A stretch of DNA of 51,444 nt from Chroococcus sp. CMT-3BRIN-NPC107 (GCA_019359635.1 JAHHGY010000024.1:1-51444), one strand, 5' to 3'; shown: positions 8,407 to 18,463, numbered from the stretch's first letter. Notes: a model not told the origin generated them from the sequence alone. Program-made: numbers and translations.

Positions 8407-11400
8407 TTATTTGACTTTGAACTGACCCACACTAGACTGCAAGTCTTGAGCAACGGCTAATAATTGGGTAAATGATGCCGATACGTTCGATGCTTCAGTT
8501 GAGGTCGCCTCGGCGATCGCAGCTACGTCGGTCATTGTATGAGTTACTGAGTCTGATGCTTTAGACTGAGCAATGGCGGCAAGGGCGATCGCTGCTACCA
8601 ATTGACTAATCTCGCTACTAACGGCGGTAATTTTGTTCAGGCTTTGGCGAGTTTCGTCTACTAGGCGGGTTCCAGTTACTACCTGCTCTGTACCAGCTTC
8701 CATCGCTGCTACTACTTCGTTGGTTTCTGTTTGAATGTCTTTTACCAGCGCTTCAATTTCTGCGGTCGCTGCGGCAGATTGCCGCGCCAATACTCGAACT
8801 TCATCCGCTACCACTGCAAATCCTCGTCCTTGTTCTCCAGCGTGAGCCGCTTCAATCGAAGCATTTAGCGCCAGCAAGTTTGTTTGGTCGGCAAAAGAAC
8901 CAATTAGGTTTACTACCTTAGAAATTTTTTGCGAAGATTCACCTAAGCGTTTTACTTTTTTTGAGGTTTCAGCTACCGTTTCTCGAATTGCCAAGATCCC
9001 GTCTACCGTGCGGTTCATCGCTGCGTCACCTTCTTGTACCGTGTCGGTTGCTCGTTGTACGGCGGCTTCGGCTTGAGAAGCGTTGGCGGCTACCGCACGA
9101 ATTGAAGTAGTCATCAGTGACAACTGCTCTAAAGCGCTGGCAATTTCCTCAATTTGACGCAACGATTCAAACGATAAACCTTGTACCGAGCCTTGGTTAT
9201 CGGTAGTAGTTGCCGCTACTTGAATAGCCGCTTGTTGTACCTGGGTGACAATTTTCCGCAAGCTACTAATAGTGGAGTTGTAAGAGTCAGCGACCGTACC
9301 AATTTCATCTTCCGTTACGTTGGCGCGAATTGTTAAATCTCCTCGGCTCAAGGGGTCTACTTCAATAAGTAGTTCTAACGCTCGTCTTTGCAAAAATTCC
9401 TTAGCATCTTTTTGTTTGTCGAGTAAGTTGGTGCGGTCTAGAGCAAAACCGATTTGAGTTGCCAACTGAGAAAACAAGTCAATATCTGCTTGCTCCCAGT
9501 TGCGGGGCCCAGAACATTGGTGAGCAATCAGTAAACCAAGCAATTCATCGCCGCGCAAAATTGGCGCAACTAAGTTGGCTTGGACGGCAAAGATAGAGAG
9601 TTGGTTGAGGTAACAATCGGTTAATCCAGCTATGTAGATATTGTTGGTAGCTTGAACTCTGCCACCTTTGTAACGGTTGACATATTTGTCAGCAAAACAA
9701 GGATCGTCGATTTTGGCTCCCATTGCTTTGGGCCAGCCTTCCCCTACCGATTCGGCGGTGACAGTGCCTTGCCATATATCGTTAAAGCTGTAGATAACTA
9801 CTCGGTCAGATTTGATAGCGCGACGGGTGAGTTCGACTGCTTGGCTGAAAATATCTTCAGAGCTAAGAGATTGACCAATGCTAACGGTGATATCTTTGAG
9901 CAATGCCGATCGCGTAGCCTCTGCTTCTTTTTGTTCTAGGAAGCTGACGCGGCTTAAAATTGCCCCTAATCGCTCGGACATCTGCTGCAAGAAGGTCATT
10001 TCTGTTTGCTGCCAATCGTGAGTTGCGGTGCAGTGGTGGGCAATTAGCAAGCCGTAGAGTTCGTTGTTGTTGATAATTGGCGTAACTAAATTTGCCATAA
10101 TTTGCAGCCGTTTCATCAATGCCAAGTGGTCGGGGTGAAAACCTGCTTCAAATACATTATTTGTTGGCACAACTCGACCCTGTTTGTAAGCTTCAATTAG
10201 CTCATCACTGATACAAGGGTCTTCGATTTTGTCATTAAGGGCTTGAGGAAAGCCAGGGGATACCGATTCGTTGGCAATGTAGCCGCTAAAGTCAGGTTTG
10301 AAGCGATAGACAACTACACGGTCTGCGTTGAGAATATCTTTAGCACCTGCTAGTGCTTGGTCAAAGACGACATCTAAATCTTGGGCTTTATCAGCACGAG
10401 AACTTGCAATATCTGCAAATAATCGTGTTTGCTCGGTTTCAAGTTCTTGTTGTCTGAGTAGTTCTTGTACTGTATCTGCCATGTAGTTAATGTTTGACCC
10501 TAGTACCGCGATTTCGTCGCCACCGGATACTTGTATACGGTTGTCAAATTCTCCTCTACCCAGTTTTTCTACCGTATCGGTAGCCTCTAAGATTGGGCGG
10601 GTAGCACGTCTAGCTAAGTAAGCAGCGATCGCCCCTACCAGTAAGGCAGTCAAGCCAGTTCCAATCAGTAGTGTCAATAGTAGTCTGCGCTGTTCAGCAA
10701 ATATAACACTTGTATCTTCAGCAAGTACAATACTCCAGTTTAGTTGCGGCAATCCCTCAGCTTGGTTAATCGGAGCGTAGGATATTAGTTGTTCAGCTTT
10801 GTCAATTTTATCAACGGTTATCGCACTCGTTACCTTCTTAGCCGCTTCCATTCCGGCAAAGGGAGGAAAATCTTCTCTAGCATCTCGACCGATTTGCTCT
10901 TTTTCCTTGGCGGCAAAGAACTTGCCATCGGGACCGATTACATGGTATTCCTCAAAAGCGAGGCTTTTAGTTCCTTCGCTTAACCGAGCTTCTTGTGCCT
11001 GTAAAATTTTATCTAGGTTTTCCACAGGTACGCGAGTCCGCACCATACCAATTACGTTGCCTGTATTTGTATCTACAATAGGCGCAGCTAGAAAGATAGA
11101 ATACTTTCCGGTTAAGGCTGACTTTCTGGGAGGAGTGATGACCGGACGCTTGGTTTTTATGACCTCTTTAAAATAATCACGCTCACCAAGACCAGTAACA
11201 GGCTCCCCTGAGCTTTGCAAAATTGTATTTCCAGCAAGATCCGTAACAGCAATACTGTCGTAGACTCCGTAAATCTTTGAATAGCGATCTAGTACCTTTT
11301 GCTTTTCTTGGGAAGTCGTTACCGCTCGTACTTTGGGATTTGCAAGAGTGGGAAGATTAGCAAGTACCTGTACGTCTCCGTAGCGCGCAGACATAAAGCT

Positions 11401-11775
11401 ACCAACTTGATCTCCAAGGGAGATGGCAATAGATTCTTGACCGTCCGTCGCATTTTGTCTGAGGTTTCTGCTAGATGTAGCATAATCGATCGCTCCAACT
11501 GCCAGCAACGGAATGATACCAAGAGCGATCGCGCCTAAAGTCACTTTGGTTCGGAGACTGGTACGCTGCCACCAAGACAGGTTCTTCATCTCTTGGGGCA
11601 TTACCCTAACAGTAGATTTATTTGAGACTGTAGATTGAGAATTAAACTTTGTTGGTTGGGAAATTGTAGGAACAACCGCTGATTTAAAAAAACCACTAGC
11701 ATCGCTACCATTATTAGCTTCATTGTGACCGTTAGTGATGTTGGGTTCGGTAGGTTTGGGAGAAATTTTAGTCAT
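8407..11775 (-). CDS. pixJ1: PixJ1-like cyanobacteriochrome phototaxis receptor
   Basis: 1122 residues. A disordered Ser/Thr/Asn-rich start (1-60), a membrane helix (77-97), a dCache-type sensor (105-350, with DSIAVTD and GERDYFKEV typical of Cache), a second membrane helix (365-388), HAMP (389-440), GAF1 (465-610), GAF2 (635-785), a HAMP-like linker and the MCP signalling domain, with tip [19 protein letters not shown] near 970. GAF2 carries C693 in DDPCF and C721 in GLTDCY, 28 residues apart as in the blue/green sensor TePixJ (C494/C522). GAF1 keeps a Cys in DPCI (C521) but has D549 at the canonical position, so it cannot attach bilin in the usual way. Expected role: light-direction receptor controlling pili through PixI and PixL. 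The Cache domain implies a second, periplasmic input. Confidence 0.92.
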   Translation of the reverse strand: MTKISPKPTEPNITNGHNEANNGSDASGFFKSAVVPTISQPTKFNSQSTVSNKSTVRVMPQEMKNLSWWQRTSLRTKVTLGAIALGIIPLLAVGAIDYATSSRNLRQNATDGQESIAISLGDQVGSFMSARYGDVQVLANLPTLANPKVRAVTTSQEKQKVLDRYSKIYGVYDSIAVTDLAGNTILQSSGEPVTGLGERDYFKEVIKTKRPVITPPRKSALTGKYSIFLAAPIVDTNTGNVIGMVRTRVPVENLDKILQAQEARLSEGTKSLAFEEYHVIGPDGKFFAAKEKEQIGRDAREDFPPFAGMEAAKKVTSAITVDKIDKAEQLISYAPINQAEGLPQLNWSIVLAEDTSVIFAEQRRLLLTLLIGTGLTALLVGAIAAYLARRATRPILEATDTVEKLGRGEFDNRIQVSGGDEIAVLGSNINYMADTVQELLRQQELETEQTRLFADIASSRADKAQDLDVVFDQALAGAKDILNADRVVVYRFKPDFSGYIANESVSPGFPQALNDKIEDPCISDELIEAYKQGRVVPTNNVFEAGFHPDHLALMKRLQIMANLVTPIINNNELYGLLIAHHCTATHDWQQTEMTFLQQMSERLGAILSRVSFLEQKEAEATRSALLKDITVSIGQSLSSEDIFSQAVELTRRAIKSDRVVIYSFNDIWQGTVTAESVGEGWPKAMGAKIDDPCFADKYVNRYKGGRVQATNNIYIAGLTDCYLNQLSIFAVQANLVAPILRGDELLGLLIAHQCSGPRNWEQADIDLFSQLATQIGFALDRTNLLDKQKDAKEFLQRRALELLIEVDPLSRGDLTIRANVTEDEIGTVADSYNSTISSLRKIVTQVQQAAIQVAATTTDNQGSVQGLSFESLRQIEEIASALEQLSLMTTSIRAVAANASQAEAAVQRATDTVQEGDAAMNRTVDGILAIRETVAETSKKVKRLGESSQKISKVVNLIGSFADQTNLLALNASIEAAHAGEQGRGFAVVADEVRVLARQSAAATAEIEALVKDIQTETNEVVAAMEAGTEQVVTGTRLVDETRQSLNKITAVSSEISQLVAAIALAAIAQSKASDSVTHTMTDVAAIAEATSTEASNVSASFTQLLAVAQDLQSSVGQFKVK

Positions 11776-11874
11776 GGTATAAACCTTAAAATTTGGTTAT
11801 GTAGTGGTAATTTACAGAAATTGGTCAATAGAAATACAAAAAGCTATAAAGCTAAAACATAGGCGATTTAACAT

Positions 11875-11901
11875 TAGAGACGTAACATTGCTACGTCTCT
11901 A
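11875..11901 (-). repeat. Perfect hairpin between pixI and pixJ1
   Basis: TAGAGACGTA (11875-11884) and TACGTCTCTA (11892-11901) form a 10-bp perfect stem with a 7-nt loop, starting just 2 nt before the end of the pixI coding region. Hairpins of the GAGACGT...ACGTCTC type are, from memory, dispersed in many cyanobacterial genomes. There is no T-run, so it is unlikely to be a strong terminator. Confidence 0.55.
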
Positions 11902-11903
11902 CT

Positions 11904-12461
11904 CTATTTGGGCATTCCAGCAATGATTGAGTTTCCGTCTAAAACAACGACAATTTCACCGCTATTTTTTAACCAGTAGCCACGCAAAAATGGCACTAAT
12001 GCCTCACTTACTGCCGATTCTGGAGGCGATTGAATTAAGTCGGAGTTGAACCATTCCATATCTTCTACGCGGTTGACGGCGAGTCCTAACATTTTTTTTC
12101 CCGCCGTACTGTTTCCTTGTCGCGCTCCAGATTGCTGGGAATTGACAACAATTGCCGTGTAAAGCGATCGGCTATCTGCTTGTTGGTACAAAGGCGTACC
12201 GCCTAGCAAGTAGCCCAAATCTACCAGCCACAAAATTTCTCCTCGCCAGTTGTACACGCCAATTACCCAAGCAGGCATATGAGGAATGGGAACAACTTTA
12301 GTAGTAGAAACGGTAAATACTTCCGTCATCTGCTCTACGGGCAAGGCGGCATTAAAATCGGGCGCTAGGTGAAAGCGCAAAAACTGCTCTTGAGATTTTG
12401 CTGCTTCTTCGGCAGTTGCCGATCCTAATGAAATGCCTTTAGACAAAAACTCAGATATCAT
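11904..12461 (-). CDS. pixI: PixI, CheW-like adaptor
   Basis: 185 residues, one CheW domain: FLRFHLAPDFNAALPVEQMT, then IPHMPAWVIGVYNWRGEILWLVDL split across two strands, and MLGLAVNRVEDMEW near the end. It links PixJ receptors with PixL. I chose ATG 12461 over the TTG five codons upstream because an AGGAGA ribosome site sits directly before it. The position between the CheY-like and receptor genes is that of pixI (taxW1) in Synechocystis. Confidence 0.9.
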   Translation of the reverse strand: MISEFLSKGISLGSATAEEAAKSQEQFLRFHLAPDFNAALPVEQMTEVFTVSTTKVVPIPHMPAWVIGVYNWRGEILWLVDLGYLLGGTPLYQQADSRSLYTAIVVNSQQSGARQGNSTAGKKMLGLAVNRVEDMEWFNSDLIQSPPESAVSEALVPFLRGYWLKNSGEIVVVLDGNSIIAGMPK

Positions 12462-12494
12462 CGCTGTCTCCTGCAATGCGCTTTTATAAACGCT

Positions 12495-12857
12495 TTATTT
12501 AATGAGTTGTTTGACTGTTTTTAGCAGTTCTTCTTGGTCTACAGGCTTAGTAATATAAGCATCGGCTCCTTGTTTTTTGCCCCAGAACTTATCCATATCT
12601 GTTGATTTGGTAGAGCAAATTACAACGGGGATGCTACTTGTGGTGCTTTCAGCTTTAAGATCGCGGCAGAGTTCAAACCCACTGCGATCGGGCAATACAA
12701 CATCCAAAACAATCAAGTCTGGTTTTTGGTTGCGAATTTTGGTCATCGCTTCTTTGCCATCGGTAGCAGTAACTACGGTTAGTCCGCCTTTTTGCAGGCA
12801 GCTAGTAATTACGTCCATTTGGGTAGGAGAATCTTCAATCACTAAAACTGTACTCAT
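12495..12857 (-). CDS. pixH: PixH, CheY-like response regulator
   Basis: 120 residues, a stand-alone receiver: VLVIEDSPTQ near the N-terminus (acidic pair E8/D9), phospho-acceptor D52 in LIVLDVVLPDRSGFE, the Thr/Ser switch in PVVICSTKST, and K in AYITKPVDQEEL. It has no output domain. It is expected to carry phosphate from PixL to the type IV pilus motors or act as a phosphate sink, like PixH/PilH. ATG start with AGGA seven bases upstream. It follows pixG by 67 nt and precedes pixI by 33 nt. Confidence 0.92.
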   Translation of the reverse strand: MSTVLVIEDSPTQMDVITSCLQKGGLTVVTATDGKEAMTKIRNQKPDLIVLDVVLPDRSGFELCRDLKAESTTSSIPVVICSTKSTDMDKFWGKKQGADAYITKPVDQEELLKTVKQLIK

Positions 12858-12924
12858 GGTGTTGTCCTGTTAATAAAAAGTTGGATGTATTGAAATGAAC
12901 TATTACAAAGGTATGAGACTAAGG

Positions 12925-14109
12925 CTAGTCTTCCACCAATTCACTAAGGTGCTGGCGGGTAGTTTCCAGTACAGTGTCGGCATTGGCTGGTTTGCTTAAA
13001 AAACCCGAAGCCCCGACAATTTTGGCGCGTACACGGTCGATAATACCGTCATTACCTGTCAAGATCACAATCGGCGTATCTCTAAAGGCTGATATTTTAC
13101 GCAATTGAGTACAAATTTCATAGCCATTGGTATTAGGCATGATTAGATCCAAAAAAATTAGGTCGGGCTTGCGACTCAATAAAGTGGCGATCGCCCGCAA
13201 GGAGTCTTGCACCCCCAAAAATAGATAACCGCCGCTAGTGAGAATTTTCTCCATGCTTTGGCACACCAAAGGGCTGTCATCGACGCAAGCAATTAGTGGC
13301 ATGTAGGTGCTTTCTGGGGCGGGCTTAGTTGCCGCAGGAACAACAGGAGCGGGAAAATCCGCAAGCTCAATAAGCTCTACTATTCCTGATTTTAAAAATG
13401 GTAGTAAAGAGCTAGTTACTTGCGCGGCATCTCGCTTCATAACTATGCCAAGTTCTCGCAAAGTTCGATGTCCGTCTAATAATTTGATCAAGTTTTGATA
13501 AACCGGAGCCGATACTTGTTGCTGTAGCTGCTCTTTTCGCGCGATCATCGGAGCAGAATTAGGTTTAATTTGGCTAACGTTAGTTTTTTGCCATAGCTGC
13601 CTTTGCTTTTGCACTTCGCCAAGCACTAGCCCTGGATCTAATAAAGCAAGTTGAACGGGGACTGCTATATGTTCTGGCTTAATTTGAAAACTAACTTGGG
13701 TTGCTTGAGCAACATCAAACAATACCTCGCTGACAACTGCGGCGATGGTTTTTGCGGCTTGTTCGCGGCTAATTTGGTGGCGTTCTACTCCTAAATGTAA
13801 TAGTTGATATTCCCAGCTTGTCACCACAGACAGCGATGCCGGATTAGAGATATTGACTACCAATTGTTTTAATTGCCCAATATCCAGTTGCGGGCATTGA
13901 GTCAATAAATTTCTTTGCCAGCGTCTAACCGGATGATTTCCTCCAGTTGCGTACAAAATTCTCCCTAGAAATAAGCAAAAATTCCACTCATGTTCTAGCG
14001 TTCCTTCTCGGCTTGTGCTTTTTACTAACAAGTTGCCACTAAACTGCTCTTGTTTTAATCCAGCAAGCGTTTTAACTAAACCGTTAGCATTCATAGTTTC
14101 GGCAATCAT
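12925..14109 (-). CDS. pixG: PixG, PATAN-type response regulator
   Basis: 394 residues from ATG 14109. The N-terminal about 260 residues are the PATAN/DUF4388-like region of cyanobacterial PatA-family regulators (LKQEQFSGNLLV, GRILYATGGNHPVRRW, and a helical domain ending FLKSGIVELIELADF). The C-terminal receiver (270-394) has ACVDDSPLV, phospho-acceptor D321 in IFLDLIMPNTNG, TGND and LSKPAN. PatA-family regulators such as PixG/PilG act on the pilus machinery rather than on DNA. It is the first gene of the operon, so its promoter should lie in the gap to 15184. TTG 14127 and ATG 14094 are alternative starts. Confidence 0.9.
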   Translation of the reverse strand: MIAETMNANGLVKTLAGLKQEQFSGNLLVKSTSREGTLEHEWNFCLFLGRILYATGGNHPVRRWQRNLLTQCPQLDIGQLKQLVVNISNPASLSVVTSWEYQLLHLGVERHQISREQAAKTIAAVVSEVLFDVAQATQVSFQIKPEHIAVPVQLALLDPGLVLGEVQKQRQLWQKTNVSQIKPNSAPMIARKEQLQQQVSAPVYQNLIKLLDGHRTLRELGIVMKRDAAQVTSSLLPFLKSGIVELIELADFPAPVVPAATKPAPESTYMPLIACVDDSPLVCQSMEKILTSGGYLFLGVQDSLRAIATLLSRKPDLIFLDLIMPNTNGYEICTQLRKISAFRDTPIVILTGNDGIIDRVRAKIVGASGFLSKPANADTVLETTRQHLSELVED

Positions 14110-15184
14110 AATTATTTTTGGTTCCAAATATAGGATTATTTTTGGTTAATTGGATTTATCTACTCCATATTTTTAGTGTGATATTTGCTCGTAAAACTTA
14201 GCAATGATAATTCTACTGAAAACGTTTATTACGATACCTGCTTGGCGCTTGAGCAAGGAAAAATCACAAATTTTAAATTTTAAATAAAATTTACTGACCT
14301 GCAAAAAAGCTGCTAACCTCCTAACTCAATGTTTTTTCGATCATGACATTCCTCTAAATAATCTAGATCCGTATCAACACTGAATTTACTTATGAAATCA
14401 CGGTGTACGTAAGTATTACTAAGGATATTTCGGCTGCCAAAAAAGTGGCGTGAAGCAAGTGTTTGGGCTACTTTAGCTACAACTAGCGGAGAGAGCGGTG
14501 GTTTTGAGCGATCGCCAACTCCTGCGAAACCTTGCAAATATCTTTAAAAGTGACAGGCACGTAGCCGAGCTTTGAGGCGAAGCTTTTAGCGATCGCTACT
14601 TATCGACAAAAATTTCCTTTAGTTAAAATGCGATCGCCTCTGCCTAGCTTAAGCAAAATTATCTAGGAATCAAAACAAATTATTTGTAGAGTTAAGAACG
14701 ATTTAGCCTAATTTTAATAACTGGTATTAATTACCCTAAGTTTGGGAATCCAATATCGCTTTTATTTATTAAAGCTACATTTCTTGCTTTGAGATCCGAT
14801 TTGCCAACTGTTGAAATTCCTTTGCCAACTTTGATGGAGGGATTAGGAGCAAAAAAAGATTTAAGCAACTATTTTAATGATCGCCTCTAAATAAGGTTTT
14901 CTCTAGAAATATTTTTCGATAATTACAAAACGAGCAGTTATATAAATTTATTTTAAAATGATGAAGACCAGTACATCTACTATTAACTTATTCGTCCTTT
15001 ACCAAAATTTTACATACACACAGTTTGATTTACTCGGACTTTACGGTTCTTCATAGACTACTGCTCTAAGATAGTTAGTCAGGAAGTCAAGAGTTTTTAG
15101 TTTAGGTTACTTGGCTTTCGCACACGTGCAGATTAGCTCTACCAAAAGTACAAAACGCCGTTCTTAGTAATTTGAGATGATGCA
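14110..15184. other. Long gap between the pix operon and the sugar cassette
   Basis: About 1.07 kb without a convincing gene. It must contain the divergent promoters of pixG (minus) and the cytidylyltransferase gene (plus). HIP1 sites occur near 14508, 14589 and 14630. A 74-codon minus-strand frame at 14313-14537 starts only at a TTG, has no ribosome site and no recognisable domain, so I leave it uncalled. The stretch 14640-15180 is AT-rich, which fits regulatory DNA. I see no tRNA, riboswitch or IS ends. Confidence 0.5.
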
Positions 15185-15958
15185 ATGAAAGCAGTAATAT
15201 TGGCTGGTGGACTGGGTACTCGACTCAGCGAAGAAACTACAATTAAGCCGAAGCCAATGGTAGAAATTGGCGGTCGCCCGATTTTGTGGCATATTATGAA
15301 AATTTATTCTGCTTATGGTATCAATGATTTCATTATTTGTTGCGGTTATAAAGGCTATGTAATTAAAGAGTATTTTGCTAACTATTTTTTACATATGTCT
15401 GATGTGACATTTGATATGCGCTTTAATCAAATGAACGTTCACTGCGGCTATGCCGAACCTTGGCGCGTGACGTTAGTAGATACTGGCGATGAAACAATGA
15501 CTGGGGGACGGCTAAGGAGAGTAAGAGAGCATATTGGTAATGAAACTTTTTGTTTTACTTACGGTGATGGTGTCAGTAATGTAAATATTAAGAAATTGAT
15601 TGCCTTTCACAAAGAACAAAAGACTTTAGCAACTCTAACCGCCAGTCAGCCACCAGGACGATTTGGGGCAATTTGTTTAGGAGAAGAACAAAATAAAATT
15701 ACTAGCTTTAGAGAAAAGCCTGAAGGTGACGGTGCGTGGGTAAACAGTGGTTATTTTGTTCTCGAACCAGAAGTTATTGATTTAATAGCTGAGGATTCGA
15801 CAGTTTGGGAGAAAGAACCCCTACAAAAACTAGCACAGATGGATCAGCTATCAGCATTTAAGCACGACGATTTTTGGCAGCCAATGGACACTTTGCGAGA
15901 CAAAACCTATCTTGAAGAACAATGGCAAAGTGGTAAAGCTCCTTGGAAAATTTGGTAG
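15185..15958 (+). CDS. rfbF: Glucose-1-phosphate cytidylyltransferase
   Basis: 257 residues, the normal RfbF length. It makes CDP-glucose from CTP and glucose-1-phosphate, the entry to CDP-6-deoxy and branched sugars. Visible features: the nucleotidyltransferase loop [19 protein letters not shown] at 7-25 with the K of [19 protein letters not shown], a long insert [17 protein letters not shown] typical of this family, [23 protein letters not shown] and [11 protein letters not shown]. It opens the plus-strand sugar cassette. No CDP-glucose 4,6-dehydratase (rfbG) is seen in the window, so the CDP-sugar must be processed by a distant gene or by the epimerase below. Confidence 0.93.
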   Translation: MKAVILAGGLGTRLSEETTIKPKPMVEIGGRPILWHIMKIYSAYGINDFIICCGYKGYVIKEYFANYFLHMSDVTFDMRFNQMNVHCGYAEPWRVTLVDTGDETMTGGRLRRVREHIGNETFCFTYGDGVSNVNIKKLIAFHKEQKTLATLTASQPPGRFGAICLGEEQNKITSFREKPEGDGAWVNSGYFVLEPEVIDLIAEDSTVWEKEPLQKLAQMDQLSAFKHDDFWQPMDTLRDKTYLEEQWQSGKAPWKIW

Positions 15959-16162
15959 CCAAAAGTAAAATAATTTTTATTTCACTTTATTTGGCAGCAA
16001 ATAGCGATCGCTTTTAATGTTGGTTGGTTTTGTAAGAGCTATTAGCTTGTAATTTAAAGCAGGTTTTAGTTTGGGTTAATAATCTCTAAATTTATTAACC
16101 AATAGCTTCACACTTTGAATTTCAACTAATAGCTAACATTGGTTTTTGAGGCAAAAATATTC

Positions 16163-17374
16163 ATGTACGATCTGGCGATTATTGGTGGTGGAATTATTGG
16201 TTTGTCTACAGCTATGGCTGCAAGCAAACGATTTCCCAAAGCGAAAATTGTAGTATTAGAAAAAGAAAGTACCTGGGCTTACCATCAAACGGGTAATAAT
16301 AGCGGTGTTATTCATTCAGGGATTTATTACAAACCAGGAAGTTTTAAAGCAAAGTTTTGTCGTGATGGCAGCCGTTCAATGGTGGAATTTTGCCAAGCTC
16401 ATGATATTCCTTACGAGGTATGCGGCAAAGTAATTGTAGCAACAGCAAACGATCAATTAGCTAGGCTAGAAAACCTTTACAATCGCGGTTTAGAAAACCA
16501 ATTAAAAGTTACTAAGCTGACGAGAGAACAAGTAAAAGAAATTGAGCCTCATGTTAGCTGTGTAGCAGGGCTTAAAGTGTTTACGACTGGGATTGCTGAC
16601 TACAAGCAAGTTTGCCAAAAATATGCAGATATAGTGCAATCAACAGGAGGCGAACTAAGACTCAATACCAAAGTCGAAAAAATTCGCCAGATGGGCGACA
16701 ATCAAGTATTGGAAACGAATCAGGGAGCCTTTGAAACGCGCTTTGTAGTTAATTGTGCCGGATTGCATAGCGATCGCATAGCCAAACTTGCCCACGTCGA
16801 TCCTCAAGCTCAAATTGTACCTTTTCGAGGAGAATACTACGAACTTACTCCAGAAAAGCGCTACCTTGTCAATACTTTAATTTATCCCGTACCTAACCCA
16901 GATTTTCCTTTTCTGGGGGTTCATTTTACTAAAATGATCGATGGTAGCGTCCACGCTGGGCCGAATGCAGTTTTGAGTTTTAAACGCGAAGGTTATAAAA
17001 AAACAGACTTTAACTTACGTGATTTTACGGAAGTAATGACTTATCCAGGATTTTGGAAATTAGCAGCAAAAAACGCTGACGAAGGCATCCAAGAGATAAT
17101 TCGCTCTTTTAGCAAAGCCGCATTTTTACACAGCCTGCAAAAGTTAATTCCTGAAGTTCAAAGCCAAGACATTGTGCCTACTCACGCTGGAGTCCGCGCC
17201 CAAGCCTTGAAAAGCGATGGAGTTTTGGTAGATGACTTTTTGATCGTTCAAGGCAAAAACTCCGTTCACGTTTGCAACGCACCTTCTCCGGCGGCTACAT
17301 CTTCCCTAGAAATTGGCAAAGCGATTGCTCAAGCAATCCCCGTACAACACTTACAAGTCAAAACTACAGTATAG
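16163..17374 (+). CDS. lhgO: L-2-hydroxyglutarate oxidase-type FAD enzyme
   Basis: 403 residues. FAD-dependent oxidoreductase of the DAO fold: the dinucleotide motif DLAIIGGGIIGLSTAM at 3-18, TGNNSGVIHSGIYYKPGS typical of LhgO, CAGLHSDRIAKLA, and the C-terminal PTHAGVRAQAL and SPAATSSLEIG. LhgO oxidises L-2-hydroxyglutarate to 2-oxoglutarate. I chose ATG 16163, with GAGG eleven bases upstream, over a TTG eight codons earlier. It sits 204 nt after rfbF, and 13 nt before the next start. Its presence among sugar genes is odd. It may recycle 2-oxoglutarate for the oxygenase at 20348, or a homologue may oxidise a sugar-derived hydroxy acid. Confidence 0.85.
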   Translation: MYDLAIIGGGIIGLSTAMAASKRFPKAKIVVLEKESTWAYHQTGNNSGVIHSGIYYKPGSFKAKFCRDGSRSMVEFCQAHDIPYEVCGKVIVATANDQLARLENLYNRGLENQLKVTKLTREQVKEIEPHVSCVAGLKVFTTGIADYKQVCQKYADIVQSTGGELRLNTKVEKIRQMGDNQVLETNQGAFETRFVVNCAGLHSDRIAKLAHVDPQAQIVPFRGEYYELTPEKRYLVNTLIYPVPNPDFPFLGVHFTKMIDGSVHAGPNAVLSFKREGYKKTDFNLRDFTEVMTYPGFWKLAAKNADEGIQEIIRSFSKAAFLHSLQKLIPEVQSQDIVPTHAGVRAQALKSDGVLVDDFLIVQGKNSVHVCNAPSPAATSSLEIGKAIAQAIPVQHLQVKTTV

Positions 17375-17387
17375 GATTATTCAAAAC

Positions 17388-18413
17388 ATGAAAGTATTAG
17401 TAACAGGTACAGAAGGTTATCTTGGCTGCTTATTACCGCCTTTGCTGATCGAGCGCGGTCATGAAGTACTGGGAGTAGATACAGGATATTACAAAGTTGG
17501 TTGGCTGTACAACGGAACAACAGTAACGGCTAAAACCTTAAACAAAGACATTCGCCACATAACTTGCGAAGACTTAGCGGGAGTAGATGCGATCGTGCAT
17601 ATGGCAGAATTGTCTAACGATCCTACCGGGCAACTTTCGCCGACAATTACTTACGACATTAATCATAAAGGCTCGGTGCGTTTGGCAAATATAGCCAAAG
17701 CGGCGGGAATCCGGCGATTTGTATATATGTCTTCTTGTAGCGTATATGGCGTAGCTACTGAAGGCGATGTTACTGAAGAATCACCCGTAAATCCGCAAAC
17801 AGCTTATGCCGAGTGTAAAACTTTGGTAGAAAGAGATTTGCAACTAATGGCTGATGACAACTTCTCGCCTACCTTTATGCGGAATTCTACAGCTTTCGGT
17901 GCTTCGCCAAGAATGCGCTTTGATATTGTATTAAACAATTTATCTGGTTTAGCTTGGACAACTAAAGAAATTAAAATGACCAGCGATGGTACACCTTGGC
18001 GGCCCCTAGTTCATGCTTTAGATATTTGTAAAGCGATTTGTTGTGCCTTAGAAGCACCCCGCGATATTATCCACAACCAAATCTTTAATGTCGGCGATAC
18101 AGCAAACAATTATCGTGTTAAAGAAATTGCCGAAACTATTGCCAAAACTTTCACTGGTTGTCAGTTAACTTTTGGCGAAAATGGTTCAGATAATCGCAGT
18201 TATCGAGTTAATTTTGAAAAAATTAACAAAAATCTGCCAGGATTCAAGTGCGATTGGAATGCTACTCGCGGGGCAGAACAATTATTTAATTTATTTCAGC
18301 AAATCGATCTAACTTCAGAAACTTTCTTGTCTAGAGGGTTTACACGCTTAAAACAATTAGAACATCTAATTCGCACTCAGCAAATCGACAAAGATTTCTT
18401 TTGGAGTAAGTAA
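17388..18413 (+). CDS. NAD-dependent sugar epimerase/dehydratase (extended SDR)
   Basis: 341 residues from ATG 17388, 13 nt after the lhgO stop. Extended SDR: nucleotide motif VTGTEGYLGCLLPPLL at 4-19, acidic D after LGVD for NAD, VDAIVHMAELSNDP, the catalytic Ser in MSSCSVYG, YxxxK in AYAECKTLVERD and the substrate loop RNSTAFGASPRMRFD. It belongs to the nucleotide-sugar 4-epimerase/4,6-dehydratase group, but the exact reaction cannot be told. Neighbouring C-methyl- and 3,5-epimerase-like genes need a 4-keto sugar, so a 4,6-dehydratase or a 4-ketoreductase role is equally possible. An upstream in-frame start at 17313 inside lhgO is unlikely. Confidence 0.88.
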   Translation: MKVLVTGTEGYLGCLLPPLLIERGHEVLGVDTGYYKVGWLYNGTTVTAKTLNKDIRHITCEDLAGVDAIVHMAELSNDPTGQLSPTITYDINHKGSVRLANIAKAAGIRRFVYMSSCSVYGVATEGDVTEESPVNPQTAYAECKTLVERDLQLMADDNFSPTFMRNSTAFGASPRMRFDIVLNNLSGLAWTTKEIKMTSDGTPWRPLVHALDICKAICCALEAPRDIIHNQIFNVGDTANNYRVKEIAETIAKTFTGCQLTFGENGSDNRSYRVNFEKINKNLPGFKCDWNATRGAEQLFNLFQQIDLTSETFLSRGFTRLKQLEHLIRTQQIDKDFFWSK

Positions 18414-18463
18414 CTTTTCTCTAATTACCAGCGATCGCCAATTACTAATCAACTAATAAACCT

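Noticed and set aside
10799-11176. 125-codon plus-strand frame within pixJ1
   Set aside because: Shadow of the receptor Cache domain; no independent start signals.
14313-14537. 74-codon minus-strand frame in the pix-sugar gap
   Set aside because: TTG start only, no ribosome site, no recognisable domain, and its start region is a HIP1-containing repeat-like sequence; not called as a gene.
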